The notes: generated by a model from the letters alone, not told the origin. Positions 48,514 through 58,450 are shown, counted from the first letter of the stretch. The stretch is 64,000 nucleotides of DNA from Myxococcales bacterium (GCA_016794525.1 JAEUJY010000115.1:1-64000); one strand, 5' to 3'. Made by a program: numbers and translations.

Positions 48514-51507
48514 GTGACCGACGAGGCGGAGCTGCCGACCGTCACGGCGCCGCGCGCGCCGGCCGACGGCGACGGCGATCCGACGGCGGTGACCCAGAGC
48601 GAGCTGGCCGGCGGGCGACGGCGCGCGAGCACGCTGGTGCCCGGCACCCGGGTCGGACGCTACGTGATCCACGCCAAGCTGGCGCAGGGCGGCATGGGCG
48701 TCGTCTACCGCGCCCACGATCCGGAGCTGGGGCGCGACGTCGCGCTCAAGCTGGTGCGGGTGCGCGCCGGCGCCGACTCGCTGGCGATCGCGCGCGAGCG
48801 GTTGCTGCGCGAGGCCCAGGCGCTGGCGCAGATCGCGCACCCCAACGTGATCGCGGTGCACGACGTGGGCGCGCACGATCGCGACGTCTTCATCGCGATG
48901 GAGCTGGTCGAGGGCACGTCGCTGCGGGCGTGGAGCGCGGCGCGCAGCCGGCCGTGGCGCGAGCTGCTCACGACGCTGATCGCCGCCGCCCGGGGCCTGG
49001 CGGCGGCCCACGCGGCGGGCGTCGTCCACCGCGACGTGAAGCCCGACAACGTGATCGTCGGCGCCGACGGCCGGGTCCGCGTCCTCGACTTCGGGCTGGC
49101 CCGCGGCGCCGGCGACGGCAGCGACCTCGGCGTCACCCCCGACGGCGACCTCGACCCGGCGGCGTTCGACGGCGACACGCTGGGCGACGGCGACGGCGGC
49201 CTGGCCCCGCCCGGCGGCGACCCGATCACGCGCGAGCGCTTGCTGGCGCCGCTGACCGAGGCCGGCGCCGTGATCGGCACGCCGAAGTACATGTCGCCGG
49301 AGCACCACCGCGGCGGCCCGGTCGACGCGCGCAGCGATCAGTACAGCTTCTGCCTGATGGCGTGGGAGCTGCTGTACCGCGCGCCGCCGTTCACGGGGCG
49401 CGATCGCGCCGCGCTGCGGCTGGCCAAGGAGCGCGGCCAGCCCGAGCGACCACCGCCGGGCGCGCCGGGGCCGGCCCGGCTGCGGCGGCTGCTGACCCGC
49501 GGGCTGGCGCCGGCGCCGGCGGATCGCTTCCCGTCGATGGCGGCGCTGATCGCCGCGCTGGTGCGGCTCGAGGGCGCGGCCCGGCGCCAGGGCCTCGCCG
49601 CGGCGGGCGTGGTGGCGGCGGCGGGCGTGGCCGCGCTGGTGGCGTGGCGGCCCGCGCCGACGCCGGGGGCGCGCTGCGCGGTCGACGACGCGCGGCTGCG
49701 CGGGGTGTGGGACGGGCCGCGGGCCGCCGAGGTGGCCCGCGCGTTCACCGCGACGCACCGCCCGCACGCGGCCGGCACCGCCACCCGGGTGGCGGCCGCG
49801 CTCGACGCGTACACCCGCGACTGGCAGGCGATGCGGGCCGCGTCGTGCGAGGCCACGGCGCGCGGCGAGCAGTCGGCCCAGCTGCTGGATCTGCGCACCG
49901 CGTGCCTCGAGCGCCGGCTGGCCGAGGTGCGGGCGCTGACCGAGCTGTTCGTCCGGGATCCGGACGGCGAGGTGGTCGACCACGCGGTCGCGGCGGTCGG
50001 CGAGCTGCCGCCGCTGGCGACCTGCGCCGACGCCGCCGCGCTGCGCGACGCGACCCCGCTGCCGCCGGGCGCCGCCGAGCGGGCGCGGCTCGCGGCGCTC
50101 CGCGATCGCCTGGCGACCGCGACCTCGGCCCACGCGCTGGGGCGCTACGCGGCCGCGCTGCCGATCGCGCAGGGCGTCGTCGCCGAGGCGCGCGACCTGC
50201 GCTACCCGCCGCTCCTCGCCGAGGCGCTGTTCCTGACGGGCACGCTGCAGGACGACGTCGGCAAGAGCGCCGACGCGGTCGGCACGCTGGGCGAGGCCGC
50301 GCGGGTGGCGGCGACGGCGCACGCCGACGACCTAGTCGCCCGCGCGCTGATCGAGCTGCTGTGGACGGTGGGCCAGAGCCAGGCCAGGCCCGAGCAGGCG
50401 CTGGCGATGGTGGCGGCGACCGAGGCCGCGGTCGCCCGCGCCGGCGATCCGCCGATCCGCCGCGCCCAGCTGCTGACCCGCCGCGGCTACCTGCTCGACG
50501 TCACCGGCGACAACGCCGGCGCCGTGGCGGCGCTGCGCGAGTCGGTGCGGCTGTGGGAGACCACGCCCCGGGCCAGCCCGGTGGGCCTGGCGTCGACGCT
50601 GGTCAACCTCGGCGAGGTGCTGCGCGGCCACGGCGACACCGAGGCCGCGCGCGCCGAGTTCGCGCGGGCGCTGGCGCTGCAGGAGCAGGCGCTCGGCCCG
50701 GACCACCCCGACGTCGGCGCGACCCGCAACAACCTCGGCGCGGCGCTGTGGGCCGAGGGTCGCTTCGACGAGGCGCGCGCCGACATCGAGCGCTCGCTGG
50801 CGATCGACGAGGCGACCTACGGCCCGGTCCACCCGCGGGTCGCGATCTCGCTGCTCAACCTCGGCGGGCTGCTCAACGCGCAGGACCAGCCGGCGGCGGC
50901 CCGACCGTACCTCGAGCGGGCGCTGGCGATCCAGCGGCAGGTGCTGGCGCCCGATCACCCCGACCTCGGCAAGGCGCTGCACAACCTCGGCGTCACGGTC
51001 GCGGCGCAGGGCGACCACCCCGCCGCGCTGGCGTACTTCGAGGACGCGCGCGACGTCTTCGCGCGGGCGCTGGGGGACGACCACGTGAACCTCGCGCTGC
51101 CGCTGACCGGCATCGCCGACGAGCTGGTCGCGCTGGGCCGCCGGCGCGAGGCGCTGGCGTTCTACCAGCGCGCGATCGCGATCCAGGACCGCGCGTACGG
51201 CGATCGCAGCCTCGACACGGCGTACTCGCTGACCAGCTACGGCGGCTGCCTGGTCGACCTCGGCCGAGCGCGCGACGCGGTGGCGCCGCTGACCCGCGCC
51301 GTCGCGCTGCGATCGGCGCGGCAGGTCGATCCCCAGGAGCTCGCCGACGCGCAGTTCCAGCTGGCCCGCGCGCTGTGGGACAGCGGGCGCGACCGGGCGC
51401 GGGCCCGGTCGCTGGCCGCCAGCGCCGCCGCCGCCTACGCCAGCAGCGGCGACGACTCGCCCGACCGCAAGGCCATCGCCGCCTGGCGGGCGGCCCATGG
51501 CGGGTGA
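48514..51507 (+). CDS. Ser/Thr protein kinase with transmembrane helix and C-terminal TPR array
   Basis: This is a 997-residue protein with a GTG start at 48514. The kinase spans about 48-345: AQGGMGVVYRAHD, Lys79, HRDVKPDN (catalytic Asp174), DFGLA (192-196) and GTPKYMSPEH. A helix (GLAAAGVVAAAGVAALVAW, about 365-385) is followed by a helical region and a long TPR_12/kinesin-light-chain-like array (about 570-950; repeated LNLGGLL, LHNLGVTVAAQGD, LERALAIQRQVL). This is a standard myxobacterial sensor-kinase layout. An insert of Asp/Gly-rich sequence (about 200-235) enlarges the activation segment. Confidence 0.92.
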   Translation: MTDEAELPTVTAPRAPADGDGDPTAVTQSELAGGRRRASTLVPGTRVGRYVIHAKLAQGGMGVVYRAHDPELGRDVALKLVRVRAGADSLAIARERLLREAQALAQIAHPNVIAVHDVGAHDRDVFIAMELVEGTSLRAWSAARSRPWRELLTTLIAAARGLAAAHAAGVVHRDVKPDNVIVGADGRVRVLDFGLARGAGDGSDLGVTPDGDLDPAAFDGDTLGDGDGGLAPPGGDPITRERLLAPLTEAGAVIGTPKYMSPEHHRGGPVDARSDQYSFCLMAWELLYRAPPFTGRDRAALRLAKERGQPERPPPGAPGPARLRRLLTRGLAPAPADRFPSMAALIAALVRLEGAARRQGLAAAGVVAAAGVAALVAWRPAPTPGARCAVDDARLRGVWDGPRAAEVARAFTATHRPHAAGTATRVAAALDAYTRDWQAMRAASCEATARGEQSAQLLDLRTACLERRLAEVRALTELFVRDPDGEVVDHAVAAVGELPPLATCADAAALRDATPLPPGAAERARLAALRDRLATATSAHALGRYAAALPIAQGVVAEARDLRYPPLLAEALFLTGTLQDDVGKSADAVGTLGEAARVAATAHADDLVARALIELLWTVGQSQARPEQALAMVAATEAAVARAGDPPIRRAQLLTRRGYLLDVTGDNAGAVAALRESVRLWETTPRASPVGLASTLVNLGEVLRGHGDTEAARAEFARALALQEQALGPDHPDVGATRNNLGAALWAEGRFDEARADIERSLAIDEATYGPVHPRVAISLLNLGGLLNAQDQPAAARPYLERALAIQRQVLAPDHPDLGKALHNLGVTVAAQGDHPAALAYFEDARDVFARALGDDHVNLALPLTGIADELVALGRRREALAFYQRAIAIQDRAYGDRSLDTAYSLTSYGGCLVDLGRARDAVAPLTRAVALRSARQVDPQELADAQFQLARALWDSGRDRARARSLAASAAAAYASSGDDSPDRKAIAAWRAAHGG

Positions 51508-51600
51508 GCGGACCGCGGACCGCCGCCCCGCGGACCGCCGACCGCCCCGCGATCGACGAAAACTTGCCCGCCGCGCGCGGCGCTTGGGACGATCGCCCCC

Positions 51601-52095
51601 ATGGACAAGGCCACCCTGGTCGCACAGCTCGTCGATCACCTGCGCGCGACGGCGATGACCGCCAAGGCGCTGCGCGACGACGCCGCGGTCGAGGCCCGCG
51701 AGGGCGCGACGCCGGCCGAGAAGCGCGAGGACGCGCGGACCGCGATCGAAGGCGGCGCGATGGCCCGCGCTCAGGACAAGCGGCTGCGCGCCGCCGAGGC
51801 CGCGGTCGAAGAGCTGACCGGCTTCCGGCCGCCGGTGTGGAAGGCCAACGCCCCGATCCACACCGGCGCGCTGGTCGAGATCGAGGACGAGGACAGCGGC
51901 GAGGGCCGCACGTTCTTCCTCGCGCCGACCGGCGCCGGGGTCACGCTGGCCGGTCCCGGGGGCGACGGCTTCCTGTCGGTCGTGACCCCGGCGTCGCCGA
52001 TCGGCCGCGCGGTGATCGGGCGCCGGCAGGGCGACACCGTCGACGTCGTCATCGACGGCCGCGAGCGCGCGTGGACGATCGTCTGGGTCGGCTGA
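51601..52095 (+). CDS. GreA/GreB-like C-terminal domain protein
   Basis: This is a 164-residue protein starting at ATG 51601. An N-terminal coiled-coil-like region (about 1-75) is followed by an FKBP-like beta domain with HTGALVEIEDEDSGEGRTFF, VTPASPIGRAVIGRRQGDT and a C-terminal VDGRERAW-type strand. This matches the secondary-channel-binding transcription factor fold (GreA/GreB/Rnk relatives). The paired acidic residues at the coiled-coil tip of true Gre factors are not obvious, so cleavage activity is doubtful. Confidence 0.75.
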   Translation: MDKATLVAQLVDHLRATAMTAKALRDDAAVEAREGATPAEKREDARTAIEGGAMARAQDKRLRAAEAAVEELTGFRPPVWKANAPIHTGALVEIEDEDSGEGRTFFLAPTGAGVTLAGPGGDGFLSVVTPASPIGRAVIGRRQGDTVDVVIDGRERAWTIVWVG

Positions 52096-52107
52096 GCCGC
52101 GGCGGGA

Positions 52108-52641
52108 TCAGATGTCGATGTTGTGGGCGGTGGCGACGTTCTGCAGACAGGTCGCCGCCGTGCCGCAATCGGCGCCGGCCGGCAGGCACGCGGTGAACTC
52201 GTCGATGATCGACGGCGTGACGTAGCAGAAGAACCCGGCGTCGCCGCTGCCGGTCGGCCGGACGCTGCACAGGTTGGCGAGCTCGGTGGGGTCGAGGCAC
52301 GTGGCGAAGACGCCGCGGCACGCCGCCTCGTAGCGATCGTGGGCGGCGGTCGGCGTGCACAGCGCCTGGCACGCGTCGTTTGACGCCCCGCACGCGAGCT
52401 GGGTGGTGCAATCGACGACGTCGTTGAAGACGTCCTCGCGGATCACGCCGGTGACCGACGCGACGCACTCGGCCGTGCAGTCGGCGAGCGGCGTCGTGCT
52501 GCCGCAGTCGATGCGGTGCTGGCAGTCGGCCGCGCAGCCGTCCTGCGCGGTGTCCATCGACACCGGCCCGGTGCTATCGCCACCACCGCAGGCCAGCAGC
52601 ACCGACGCGACCGCGACCCCGAGTCCGTGGGAGATCCTCAT
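52108..52641 (-). CDS. Cys-rich lipoprotein, unknown function
   Basis: This is a 177-residue protein starting at ATG 52641. The lipobox is VLLAC. The mature part has about 14 cysteines in a C-x3-C rhythm (CAADCQHRIDC, CTAECVASV, CQALCTPT, CLPAGADCGTAATC), typical of small secreted myxobacterial proteins. No family recognised. Confidence 0.7.
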   Translation of the reverse strand: MRISHGLGVAVASVLLACGGGDSTGPVSMDTAQDGCAADCQHRIDCGSTTPLADCTAECVASVTGVIREDVFNDVVDCTTQLACGASNDACQALCTPTAAHDRYEAACRGVFATCLDPTELANLCSVRPTGSGDAGFFCYVTPSIIDEFTACLPAGADCGTAATCLQNVATAHNIDI

Positions 52642-52694
52642 GGCGGCGATCCTCGCACGCGGCGGCGGCGCGCGCCTGTGATCGCCCCCACCGA

Positions 52695-53588
52695 TCAGCC
52701 AGCGGTGGCGGCGGCCGCCGCCGCGGCCTCGGCCGCCTCGATCGCCGCCTCGCCCTCGCGGTAGGTCGGGTAGCGCAGCGTGACCTCGAGCTCGCGCTTC
52801 ATGCGATCGGCGCGGACCCGGCGGTTGCGGTGCGCGCCGCGCGGCTTGCCCGGCTCGAGCAGCGCGCGCGACTTGGGCAGCGGCAGGCCCAGCCGCGCGC
52901 ACAGGAACTCGGCGTACGCCTTCTGCGTGGTCGGCTCGTCGTCGGCGCACAGGTAGGTCGCGCCGTGCGGGCCGCGGGCCTCGGCGGCGAAGATCACCTG
53001 CACCGCGTCGTCGACGTGCAGCCGCGAGATCGCGTGGTCGCCGCCGTCGAGCAAGCGGTAGTCGCCCTTGCGCAGCCGCGCGCGCACGCCGCGGCCCGGG
53101 CCGTACACCGGCGCCAGCCGCAAGATCACCGCGCGGATGCCGTGGGTCGACGCGCGCACCGCGTCCTCGTCGGTGCGCACGCCCGCCATCGCGGTGTCGT
53201 GCAGGTCGATCTCGGTGCTGTCGTCGATCCACGCCTCGTCGTCGGGGTCGTGGCCGTAGAGGCCCGACGAGCTCAGGTGCACGAAGCATCCGATGCCGGC
53301 GCCCGCCGCCGCCTGGATCGCCTTGCGCGGCCCGTCGCCGGGCGGGATCGAGCCGATCGGCGGCACCGAGTACAGGCACAGCCCGCCGCGCATGCCCGAC
53401 ATGATCTGCGGCAGCTGCTTGGGCATCGCCGCGTCGAGGTACTTCACCTCGGCGCCGAGCTCGCCCAGCGGGCCGAGCCGGCCGGTCGAGCGCGCGCACA
53501 CCCGCACCTGCCGCCCCGCCGCGAGGCCGGCGCGCGCCACCGCCGCGCCGATGTAGCCACAGCCGATGATGACGATGGGTCCGCTCAC
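52695..53588 (-). CDS. NAD(P)-dependent epimerase/dehydratase-like (extended SDR) protein
   Basis: This is a 297-residue protein with a GTG start at 53588. The nucleotide-binding loop is IVIIGCGYIGAAVARAGLA. VHLSSSGLYGHDPDDEAW supplies the Ser-Tyr site; the Lys of the usual YxxxK is not clear, since the Tyr is followed by GHDP. VILRLAPVYGPGRG and a HAISRLHVDDAV motif follow, as in nucleotide-sugar epimerase relatives. The C-terminus is an Ala/Glu-rich helix. The reaction is unknown. Confidence 0.8.
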   Translation of the reverse strand: MSGPIVIIGCGYIGAAVARAGLAAGRQVRVCARSTGRLGPLGELGAEVKYLDAAMPKQLPQIMSGMRGGLCLYSVPPIGSIPPGDGPRKAIQAAAGAGIGCFVHLSSSGLYGHDPDDEAWIDDSTEIDLHDTAMAGVRTDEDAVRASTHGIRAVILRLAPVYGPGRGVRARLRKGDYRLLDGGDHAISRLHVDDAVQVIFAAEARGPHGATYLCADDEPTTQKAYAEFLCARLGLPLPKSRALLEPGKPRGAHRNRRVRADRMKRELEVTLRYPTYREGEAAIEAAEAAAAAAATAG

Positions 53589-53670
53589 GCGGGCAGCATC
53601 GCACGGGGCGCCGGCCGGCGCAGCGCCGCGGCGTGCGCGACGAACCGCGACGGCGGAGCATCGAGAGGTC

Positions 53671-54159
53671 ATGCACGACGCCGGCACGTGGTTGACGGGA
53701 CGACGGCGCACGGTGCGGGCCGCGGCCCACCTGCTGTCGGGCATCACGACCGCGACGATCGCCTGGGGCTTCCTGTTCGGGATGGGGCACCGGGCGTGCA
53801 AGTGCGAGGTGCCGGAGCCGCCGACGCGGCTGCTCACCCACGGCGGCGCGGTGGCGCTGGTCGCGCTGGCGGTGATCGCGGCGCTGACGTGGGCGGGGTG
53901 GCGGTCGCGGCTGGGCGCCTCCCTGGCGATGACCGGCGTCTCGATGATCGCGTGGGTCGTGGTGGGGATCGGGTGGTTGATCGCAGGCACCCAGACGCCC
54001 GACGCCGCCGCCTACCAGGCCCGGCTCGCGACCTGGTTGCTCGGCGCGCTGCTGTTCGGGCGGCTGGTGCTCGACCTCGTGCTCGACTGGCTGCAGCGGC
54101 GAGCCGACGCGCGGCCGACCCGCGATCCGCTGCCGATCGGCACGATCCACCGCGGGTAA
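53671..54159 (+). CDS. Membrane protein of unknown function
   Basis: This is a 162-residue protein; ATG 53671 has GAGAGG just upstream. Four hydrophobic segments are visible (LSGITTATIAWGFLFGM, GGAVALVALAVIAALTWAG, LAMTGVSMIAWVVVGIGWLI, WLLGALLFGRLVLDLVL). A CKCEVPEPPT loop follows helix 1. The next gene has a similar helix plan and may be a distant paralogue. Confidence 0.55.
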   Translation: MHDAGTWLTGRRRTVRAAAHLLSGITTATIAWGFLFGMGHRACKCEVPEPPTRLLTHGGAVALVALAVIAALTWAGWRSRLGASLAMTGVSMIAWVVVGIGWLIAGTQTPDAAAYQARLATWLLGALLFGRLVLDLVLDWLQRRADARPTRDPLPIGTIHRG

Positions 54160-54292
54160 CTCCGCGGATCGGCGGCGTCGACATCGGCCTACACCCAGAA
54201 GGCCGCAACCCTGACGGGCGGGCCGCTGTCTGGTAGCCATGAGCTTCTCGCACGCGCCGCCGGTGACGACCGTGGGCTGGTACCCTGGGACG

Positions 54293-54817
54293 ATGGATCA
54301 ACGCCTGCAGCCCCGGCGCCCGCTGCTCCGCGTGGCGCTGGCCGGCGGGCGCGCGACCTGGCACGTCGCGGTGCGGTGGGCGGTGATCGGCTGCGCGGCG
54401 CTGGCGGCGCTGCTGATGGCGACCGAGCGGCACCGCGTCTGCGACGCGTGGGGATCGTGCGACGCCAGCGACTGGGGCGAGCCGCACACGCTGGCGTCCG
54501 ACGTGGGCGCGCTGCCGTTCGTGATGCTGGCGCTGGTGGTCGCGTTGCAGCTCGCCGGCTACCGGCGCGGCCTGCTCGGCGGCGTGCTGTCGGCGCTGAG
54601 CGCGGCGCTGGCCGCGGTGGTGGCGCTCGGCGTCGCCGCGCTCGCGCACTTCCTGTCGCACGTCGACGGCGGCGGCGGCGCCGTGCTGCTGACGTTCCTC
54701 ACGTTCGGGCTGGCTGTGGCGCAGCTGGTGCTCGAGCCGATCTTGTTCGTCGGCATGCGCCGCGCGCTCGAGCGGGACGATCCGCGGTTCCCGCGCGCCG
54801 CGGTGGTGGCGCGCTGA
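54293..54817 (+). CDS. Membrane protein of unknown function
   Basis: This is a 174-residue protein from ATG 54293; ATG 54239 upstream is also possible (18 more residues). Four hydrophobic segments (AVIGCAALAALLMAT, LPFVMLALVVALQLAGY, LAAVVALGVAALAHFL, LLTFLTFGLAVAQLVLE). A short loop with two Cys (VCDAWGSCDASD) follows helix 1, in the same place as in the gene upstream. No family recognised. Confidence 0.55.
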   Translation: MDQRLQPRRPLLRVALAGGRATWHVAVRWAVIGCAALAALLMATERHRVCDAWGSCDASDWGEPHTLASDVGALPFVMLALVVALQLAGYRRGLLGGVLSALSAALAAVVALGVAALAHFLSHVDGGGGAVLLTFLTFGLAVAQLVLEPILFVGMRRALERDDPRFPRAAVVAR

Positions 54818-54822
54818 TCGCT

Positions 54823-54868
54823 GGGAGGCCGTCGACCGACCTCCCCCGCCGGGGTCACGGCCTGCGAC
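54823..54868 (+). terminator. Probable intrinsic terminator
   Basis: GGGAGG-n11-CCTCCC with a GTCGAC in the loop, then CCGCCGGGG...: the layout mirrors the terminator at 15211-15258. It follows the stop of the membrane-protein gene by a few bases. Confidence 0.5.
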
Positions 54869-54930
54869 ACCTGCGACCGCGCGTGTGCGCAGGTGAAATC
54901 GACCGGGGCGCGGTGGTAGATCCGTCGCCC

Positions 54931-56820
54931 ATGCGCATCCGCACCCTGGCAGCTCTCACCCTGGCGCTGGCGCCGACGCTGGTCGCCTGCAAGTCGAAGA
55001 AGTCCGACGCCCCGAGCGGCGGCACCGGCACCGGCACCGCGGCTGGTACCGGCACCGCTCAGCCGACGCCCCCGCCGCCGACCGGCCCGACGGCCGCCGA
55101 GGCCAAGGCGTTCATCGCCGACGTCGACAAGGGCCTGCGCGAGGTGTGGACCGTGCGCGACACGGCCGATTGGGAGCGCTCGACCAACATCACGCCGGAG
55201 ACCGAGGCGCGCGCGGCGATGACCGCCGAGGCGGCCACCGCGTACCTCACCAAGAAGATCGGCGAGGCCAAGAAGTTCGAGAACGTGATCGCCCAGCTCA
55301 CGCCCGACGAGCAGCGCCAGTTCCTGCTGCTGCGCGTCGCCGGCCAGACCGCGCCCGCCGACGAGGCCAAGGCCAAGGCGCTGGCCGAGACCACGACCGC
55401 GATGGACAGCACCTACGGCAAGAGCAAGGTGTGCACCGATCCCAAGCACTGCCGCACGCTCGGCGAGCTGACCGACGTGCTGGCCAAGAGCCGCAAGCCG
55501 GCCGAGCTGCTGACCGCGTGGCAGGGCTGGCACGACACCACCGGCCGCGCGGTGCGGCCGCTGTACGAGAAGTTCGTCCCGCTGGCCAACGAGGGCGTCG
55601 GCGCCGCCGGCTTCAAGGACGTCAGCGAGCTGTGGCTGTCGGCGTACGACATGAAGCCCGACGAGGTCGTCGCGATGGCCGACAAGCTGTGGGGCCAGGT
55701 CGAGCCGCTGTACAAGGACCTGCACTGCTACGCGCGGCGCCGGCTGTCGAAGTTCTACGGCGACAAGGTGGTGCCGGCGACCGGCCCGATCCCGGCCCAC
55801 GTGCTGGGCAACATGTGGGCCCAGGACTGGAGCAACGTCTACGATCTGCTCGAGCCCAACAAGGGCCAGGCCTCGCCCGACGTGTCGAAGGCGCTGGTCG
55901 CGCAGAAGTACGACGCGGTCAAGATGACCAAGCTGGCCGAGTCGTTCTTCGTCTCGCTCGGCCTGCCGAAGCTGCCCGACACGTTCTGGGAGCGGTCGAT
56001 GCTGGTGCAGCCGGCGGGCAAGGAGGTGCAGTGCCACGCGAGCGCGTGGGACCCGACCTACTCCGGCGACGTGCGCATCAAGATGTGCACGAAGGTCAAC
56101 CAGGAGGACCTGATCACCCTCCACCACGAGCTCGGCCACGACTACTACTACCTGCACTACTACAAGCTGCCGATGCTGTTCCAGACCGGCGCCAACGACG
56201 GGTTCCACGAGGCGATCGGCGACACGATCGCGCTGTCGATCACGCCGAGCTACCTCAAGCAGGTCGGCCTGCTCGACAAGGTCGCGGTGTCGCCCGAGGC
56301 GGTGATCAACCAGCAGATGTTCGTCGCGCTCGACAAGATCGCGTTCCTGCCGTTCGGCCTCGTCGTCGACAAGTGGCGGTGGGAGGCGTTCTCCGGGAAG
56401 ATCACGCCGGCGCAGTGGAACGATCGCTGGTGGGAGCTGCGCAAGCAGTACCAGGGCGTCGCGCCGGCGGTGGCGCGGGCCGCGACCGACTTCGACCCCG
56501 GCGCGAAGTACCACGTGCCGTCGAACACGCCGTACCTGCGCTACTTCCTGTCGACGATCCTGCAGTTCCAGTTCCACCGCGCGCTGTGCAAGGCGGCGGG
56601 CTGGACCGGGCCGCTGCACGAGTGCTCGATCTACGGCAACCCCGGCGCCGGCACGAAGTTCGCCGCGATGCTGGCGCTGGGCGCGAGCAAGCCGTGGCCC
56701 GACGCGCTCGAGGCGCTGACCGGCCAGCGCGACATCGACGCGACCGCGATCATCGACTACTTCGCGCCGCTCGAGACCTGGCTGCAGGAGCAGAACAAGG
56801 GCCAGGACTGCGGCTGGTAG
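54931..56820 (+). CDS. M2-family metallopeptidase lipoprotein (angiotensin-converting-enzyme-like)
   Basis: This is a 629-residue protein starting at ATG 54931. Lipobox LVAC (Cys20), then a Gly/Thr/Pro linker to about 52. The peptidase has the zinc site H399-E-L-G-H403 and the third ligand Glu427 in [12 protein letters not shown], the exact spacing of ACE (HExxH-23-E). [14 protein letters not shown] and [20 protein letters not shown] are other M2 landmarks. A dipeptidyl-carboxypeptidase activity on peptides outside the inner membrane is likely. All key zinc residues are intact. The POT importer at 43208 could take up its dipeptide products (inference). Confidence 0.94.
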   Translation: MRIRTLAALTLALAPTLVACKSKKSDAPSGGTGTGTAAGTGTAQPTPPPPTGPTAAEAKAFIADVDKGLREVWTVRDTADWERSTNITPETEARAAMTAEAATAYLTKKIGEAKKFENVIAQLTPDEQRQFLLLRVAGQTAPADEAKAKALAETTTAMDSTYGKSKVCTDPKHCRTLGELTDVLAKSRKPAELLTAWQGWHDTTGRAVRPLYEKFVPLANEGVGAAGFKDVSELWLSAYDMKPDEVVAMADKLWGQVEPLYKDLHCYARRRLSKFYGDKVVPATGPIPAHVLGNMWAQDWSNVYDLLEPNKGQASPDVSKALVAQKYDAVKMTKLAESFFVSLGLPKLPDTFWERSMLVQPAGKEVQCHASAWDPTYSGDVRIKMCTKVNQEDLITLHHELGHDYYYLHYYKLPMLFQTGANDGFHEAIGDTIALSITPSYLKQVGLLDKVAVSPEAVINQQMFVALDKIAFLPFGLVVDKWRWEAFSGKITPAQWNDRWWELRKQYQGVAPAVARAATDFDPGAKYHVPSNTPYLRYFLSTILQFQFHRALCKAAGWTGPLHECSIYGNPGAGTKFAAMLALGASKPWPDALEALTGQRDIDATAIIDYFAPLETWLQEQNKGQDCGW

Positions 56821-56826
56821 CGCGCG

Positions 56827-57753
56827 TCAGCAGCCGATGCCGGCGAGCGCCGAGGTGAGCGCGTCGGTCGCGCTCTGGCAGGCCGGCTCCATCTGGGCGC
56901 GCTGCGCGGGGGTCATGCCCGCGGCGGCGGCCATCATCGCGGCGCGGGCGTCGGCCATCGCGCGCTTGGTGTCGAGGGGGAGCGCGGGGCAGGCGGCGAA
57001 GTCGACGGTGCGGCGGTAGTACGCGTCGCACAGCGGCGCGCCCTGGGACGGCAGCACGAGCGCGAGCGCCAGCGTCGGGGCCAGCGCGGTCGGGCGACGC
57101 GCGGCGGTGCACAGATCGTTGTCGGGCGGCCGGACGCCGAGCTGCAGCGCGCCGCCGACCAGCGCGACGACGTCGTGATCGGCGGCGCAGGTGGCGACGG
57201 GATGGACCTGCAAGCCGGGACAGCCGCGCGCCAGCACGTCGACCGCCTGCTTCGGGCGCGGGCGCGCGCCGAGCTTGCAGATCTTCGCCATGGCCTTGGC
57301 GGTCGCGGCGTCGTCGACGGTCAGCGTGCGCTGCGCGAAGTCGATGCGCGCGTCCCACGCGCCGGCCACGACGCTCGAGGGCGCCTCCAGCGCGTAGGCG
57401 CCCTCGGTGCGCAGCTGCGCGGCGTGCGTACGACAGGCGGGATCGCGGAACGCGTCGACCGCGAGGACCCACGTGGCGTCGGTGATCGTCGCGGTGAGCT
57501 GGGTCGAGGTGCCCTTGGTCGCGCCGGGCATGCAGGCGCTGGCCCAGGTGCCAGCGAGGTACGGCGGGCTTGGCGGCGGCGGCGGCTCGGCGGGCGCGCG
57601 CGGTTCGTCGGGCGGCGGCGACGGTGTCGCGACGGGCTCGGGCTCGATCGCCGTCGCCGCGGGCGTGTTCGAGGGAGCGGGCGGCGGCGCGTGGGCGCTC
57701 CGGCCGCACGCGGCGGCGGCAGCGATCGAGGCGAACGTGACGAGGCGGCGCAT
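56827..57753 (-). CDS. Lipoprotein of unknown function
   Basis: This is a 308-residue protein starting at ATG 57753. The lipobox is AAAAC. A Pro/Ala/Glu linker (about 20-65) is followed by LAGTWASACMPGATKGTS and ATITDATWVLAVDAFRDPAC, a beta domain also seen in other myxobacterial secreted proteins, then a helical tail ending in C-rich text (EPACQSATDALTSALAGIGC). Converges on the M2 peptidase gene. Confidence 0.65.
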   Translation of the reverse strand: MRRLVTFASIAAAAACGRSAHAPPPAPSNTPAATAIEPEPVATPSPPPDEPRAPAEPPPPPSPPYLAGTWASACMPGATKGTSTQLTATITDATWVLAVDAFRDPACRTHAAQLRTEGAYALEAPSSVVAGAWDARIDFAQRTLTVDDAATAKAMAKICKLGARPRPKQAVDVLARGCPGLQVHPVATCAADHDVVALVGGALQLGVRPPDNDLCTAARRPTALAPTLALALVLPSQGAPLCDAYYRRTVDFAACPALPLDTKRAMADARAAMMAAAAGMTPAQRAQMEPACQSATDALTSALAGIGC

Positions 57754-57773
57754 GCCGCGAGGGTAGCGGTTCG

Positions 57774-58097
57774 TCAGCGAGCGCGCAGCGGCCGATCCGC
57801 GCCCGCGCACAGGTTGCGGATGCGCGGCGCGCCGCGTGGTGACGTGGTCGGTGGCGGCCGGCTGAACGCCGGATCGATCGCGCGATCGATCTCGACGACC
57901 ACGATCGTCGCGCGGCAGCCGATGCGCACGACGTCGCCAGCGAGCCGGGGCGGACACGCGACGATCGAGCTGAGCTTCGCGGCGGGCCGCGGCACCGGCA
58001 CCATCAGCTCGACGGCGATCGCCACGCCGCCGACCAGCGCGACCAGCGCGGCGACACCCGGGCGCGGGAGGTGGACGGACGACGGCAGGGTCGGCAT
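57774..58097 (-). CDS. Small single-pass membrane protein, paralogue of 58157-58378
   Basis: This is a 107-residue protein with GGGAGAGCC before ATG 58097. It begins MPTLPSSVHLPRPG, followed by one transmembrane helix (VAALVALVGGVAIAVELMV), then a periplasmic or cytoplasmic tail with two Cys (VACPPRLAG, RIGCRAT). The neighbour starts MIALPSSLRNP and has the same plan. Function unknown. Confidence 0.5.
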   Translation of the reverse strand: MPTLPSSVHLPRPGVAALVALVGGVAIAVELMVPVPRPAAKLSSIVACPPRLAGDVVRIGCRATIVVVEIDRAIDPAFSRPPPTTSPRGAPRIRNLCAGADRPLRAR

Positions 58098-58156
58098 GGC
58101 TCTCCCGGTCAACCAGCCTCCCCCTGCCACGATTCCCGCGTTTCGATCCGCGCGAA

Positions 58157-58378
58157 TCAGCGGATCACGAGCGCCGGCACCGATGACACCCGCGGGGTGA
58201 GCGCGGGCACCGGCGCGGGCACCGCGCAGCCGCAGGTCTCGGCCGCCCGCGGTGGCGCGGGGCGCGACGGCTGCAGCGCCAGCGCGCCCGCGAGGGCCGC
58301 CGCCGCGGCGAGGACGACCAGCGCGGTGCGACGGCGGGAGCGCAGCGGGTTCCGGAGTGACGACGGCAGCGCGATCAT
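58157..58378 (-). CDS. Small single-pass membrane protein
   Basis: This is a 73-residue protein from ATG 58378. MIALPSSLRNPLRSRRR is followed by a helix (TALVVLAAAAALAGALAL) and a tail with CGCAVPAP. No ribosome site is evident. Similarity of start, helix and Cys tail to the next gene downstream suggests a duplicated pair. It lies between that gene and the palindrome array. Confidence 0.45.
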   Translation of the reverse strand: MIALPSSLRNPLRSRRRTALVVLAAAAALAGALALQPSRPAPPRAAETCGCAVPAPVPALTPRVSSVPALVIR

Positions 58379-58450
58379 GCCGGTGAAACCCCGCCGCCGC
58401 CGCGCGCCTTGGGCCCGGGCCATCCATCTGCGCGGGATCACACGTCGAGA

